Of a stretch of 6,161 bases of DNA, positions 5,399-6,161 are shown in pieces (position 1 is the first letter of the stretch; each line of letters starts with the position of its first letter). A program made the position numbers and the translations under genes. The notes beneath the pieces are model-generated. The model was given only the letters and a program-made list of their open reading frames with translations, was not told the DNA's origin and searched no databases. The DNA is from Lachnospiraceae bacterium (GTDB taxonomy: Bacteria > Bacillota > Clostridia > Lachnospirales > Lachnospiraceae). The stretch lies in NCBI GenBank assembly GCA_017651385.1, contig JAGCCY010000337.1, positions 1 through 6,161 on the forward strand, in the 5' to 3' direction.

Positions 5399-6161
5399 TG
5401 GACAAAGAAGCGATAAGAGAAAGCATTGATAAGGGAATCGGTCAGTTTGCAGCTGAGGATAGCGTCTTGGTGGATGATACATCGCCATTATTTGATACAT
5501 CAGAATATCCTGCGGAATTGCACGATCTTATTAACGAATGCAACCGAAGGATCGATGCCGCAAACAGCAAGTACCGCATAGCCAAATTCAGAGAGGATAT
5601 GTTTGCCAAGGGCTTAAAGGCAGGTATGTATTTTTGCACATTTGATCGTGATGAGAATCTATTAAGCTTTGAGTTTAACGATGAGACCAGACAGATGCTC
5701 GGTTATGACGGAGTGGAGGATCTCCCCAATGAGTTTGACAGCTGGGTAAAAACCCTCGTACCGGAGGAGCGGGAAGGGATCGTGAAGCTCTTTTGGGACT
5801 CGGTAAAGATCCATCGCGACCTCCCGGATATTACTCATGCCACATACCGAATGCAGAAAAAAGACGGAAGTATCATCTGGGTCACGGGAGCGGGAAGGTT
5901 CATAAGACGCGACGATGACGGCTCTTTGGAGATCTATATGGGCTGCTATCGTGACATAACCGCCCAGCAGGAACTTGAAAACTACTTAAAGATCATTGAG
6001 GCTGTCGGAAAGATATTTAATTTTTCCATGTTTATAGATGTTAAGGACATGAGTTATCGCATGATCAGCACCAATGAATATGTGGAAATGGCACCGAAGG
6101 ATCAGGATGCAATTCAATTTCTTAAAAACAATGTGGATGCGACGGTGTCAGAGAGCTTCCG
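5398..6161 (+). CDS. PAS-domain sensory protein (3' partial)
   Basis: An ATG at 5398 overlaps the HD-GYP stop (TAATG) and the frame stays open for 254 codons to the window edge. AAGGA (5390-5394) is only 3 bases upstream, so the start probably depends on coupling to the gene before it. There is no signal peptide or membrane helix in the visible part, so it appears cytoplasmic. Residues 1-65 are acidic, with a helical stretch near 40-65. A PAS domain follows (about 70-187): KAGMYFCTFD, the EFNDETRQMLGY segment, and a clear PAC portion (YRMQKKDGSIIWV, then YMGCYRDITAQQELE). After a helix (187-205), a second sensor-like segment begins around FSMFIDVKDMSYRM (209-222). The output domain lies beyond the window. 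A GGDEF, HD-GYP or histidine kinase domain would each fit; GGDEF is my guess because of the partner gene, and it is not shown here. Confidence 0.82.
   Translation, partial: MDKEAIRESIDKGIGQFAAEDSVLVDDTSPLFDTSEYPAELHDLINECNRRIDAANSKYRIAKFREDMFAKGLKAGMYFCTFDRDENLLSFEFNDETRQMLGYDGVEDLPNEFDSWVKTLVPEEREGIVKLFWDSVKIHRDLPDITHATYRMQKKDGSIIWVTGAGRFIRRDDDGSLEIYMGCYRDITAQQELENYLKIIEAVGKIFNFSMFIDVKDMSYRMISTNEYVEMAPKDQDAIQFLKNNVDATVSESF

Noticed and set aside
5442..5639. 65-codon minus-strand ORF
   Set aside because: It is opposite the N-terminal part of the PAS protein, whose frame is open to the window edge and carries a recognisable PAS/PAC domain.

Overview
The window looks like chromosomal DNA from a low-to-mid GC Firmicute, most plausibly a Lachnospiraceae member (Butyrivibrio-like). 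The grounds are AAGGAG-type Shine-Dalgarno sites, frequent AGA/ATA/GGA codons, T-tailed hairpin terminators, and a membrane HD-GYP protein next to a PAS sensor protein. The assignment rests on style and family content, not on a marker gene. No rRNA, tRNA, CRISPR array, insertion sequence or phage gene is visible.

Layout, left to right. (1) 1-951 (+): the 3' part of an unrecognised, lysine-rich protein that enters from outside the window and carries a duplicated module. It converges on the next operon, and the two share a hairpin terminator at 965-995. (2) 2638-1021 (-): a two-gene operon encoding an ECF-type sigma factor and a single-pass membrane protein that is probably its anti-sigma regulator. 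The genes overlap by 8 nt. (3) 2639-2779: a divergent regulatory region with a 9-bp inverted repeat (2723-2755) around overlapping -10-like elements for both strands. (4) 2780-3910 (+): a P-loop small-molecule kinase, a possible 28-codon ORF and a GNAT acetyltransferase, closed by a strong terminator at 3935-3973. (5) 4049-6161 (+): a membrane HD-GYP phosphodiesterase with a large extracytoplasmic sensor region, whose stop overlaps the start (TAATG) of a PAS protein that runs off the right edge.

Two signalling circuits are suggested. The sigma/membrane-protein pair would pass an envelope signal to transcription. The HD-GYP/PAS pair would tie an external cue, possibly carbohydrate, to cyclic-di-GMP breakdown; whether the PAS protein carries an output domain such as GGDEF cannot be seen here. 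The kinase-GNAT cassette between them is separately promoted and terminated, and its substrates are unknown.

Four starts were moved inward from the longest possible ORF: the anti-sigma-like gene, the kinase, the GNAT gene and the HD-GYP gene. For the HD-GYP gene, the longer version would read through the preceding gene's terminator. No known defence, CRISPR or mobile system is present. The least explained items are the duplicated-module protein, the ligand of the HD-GYP sensor domain, and the exported domain of the anti-sigma-like protein.
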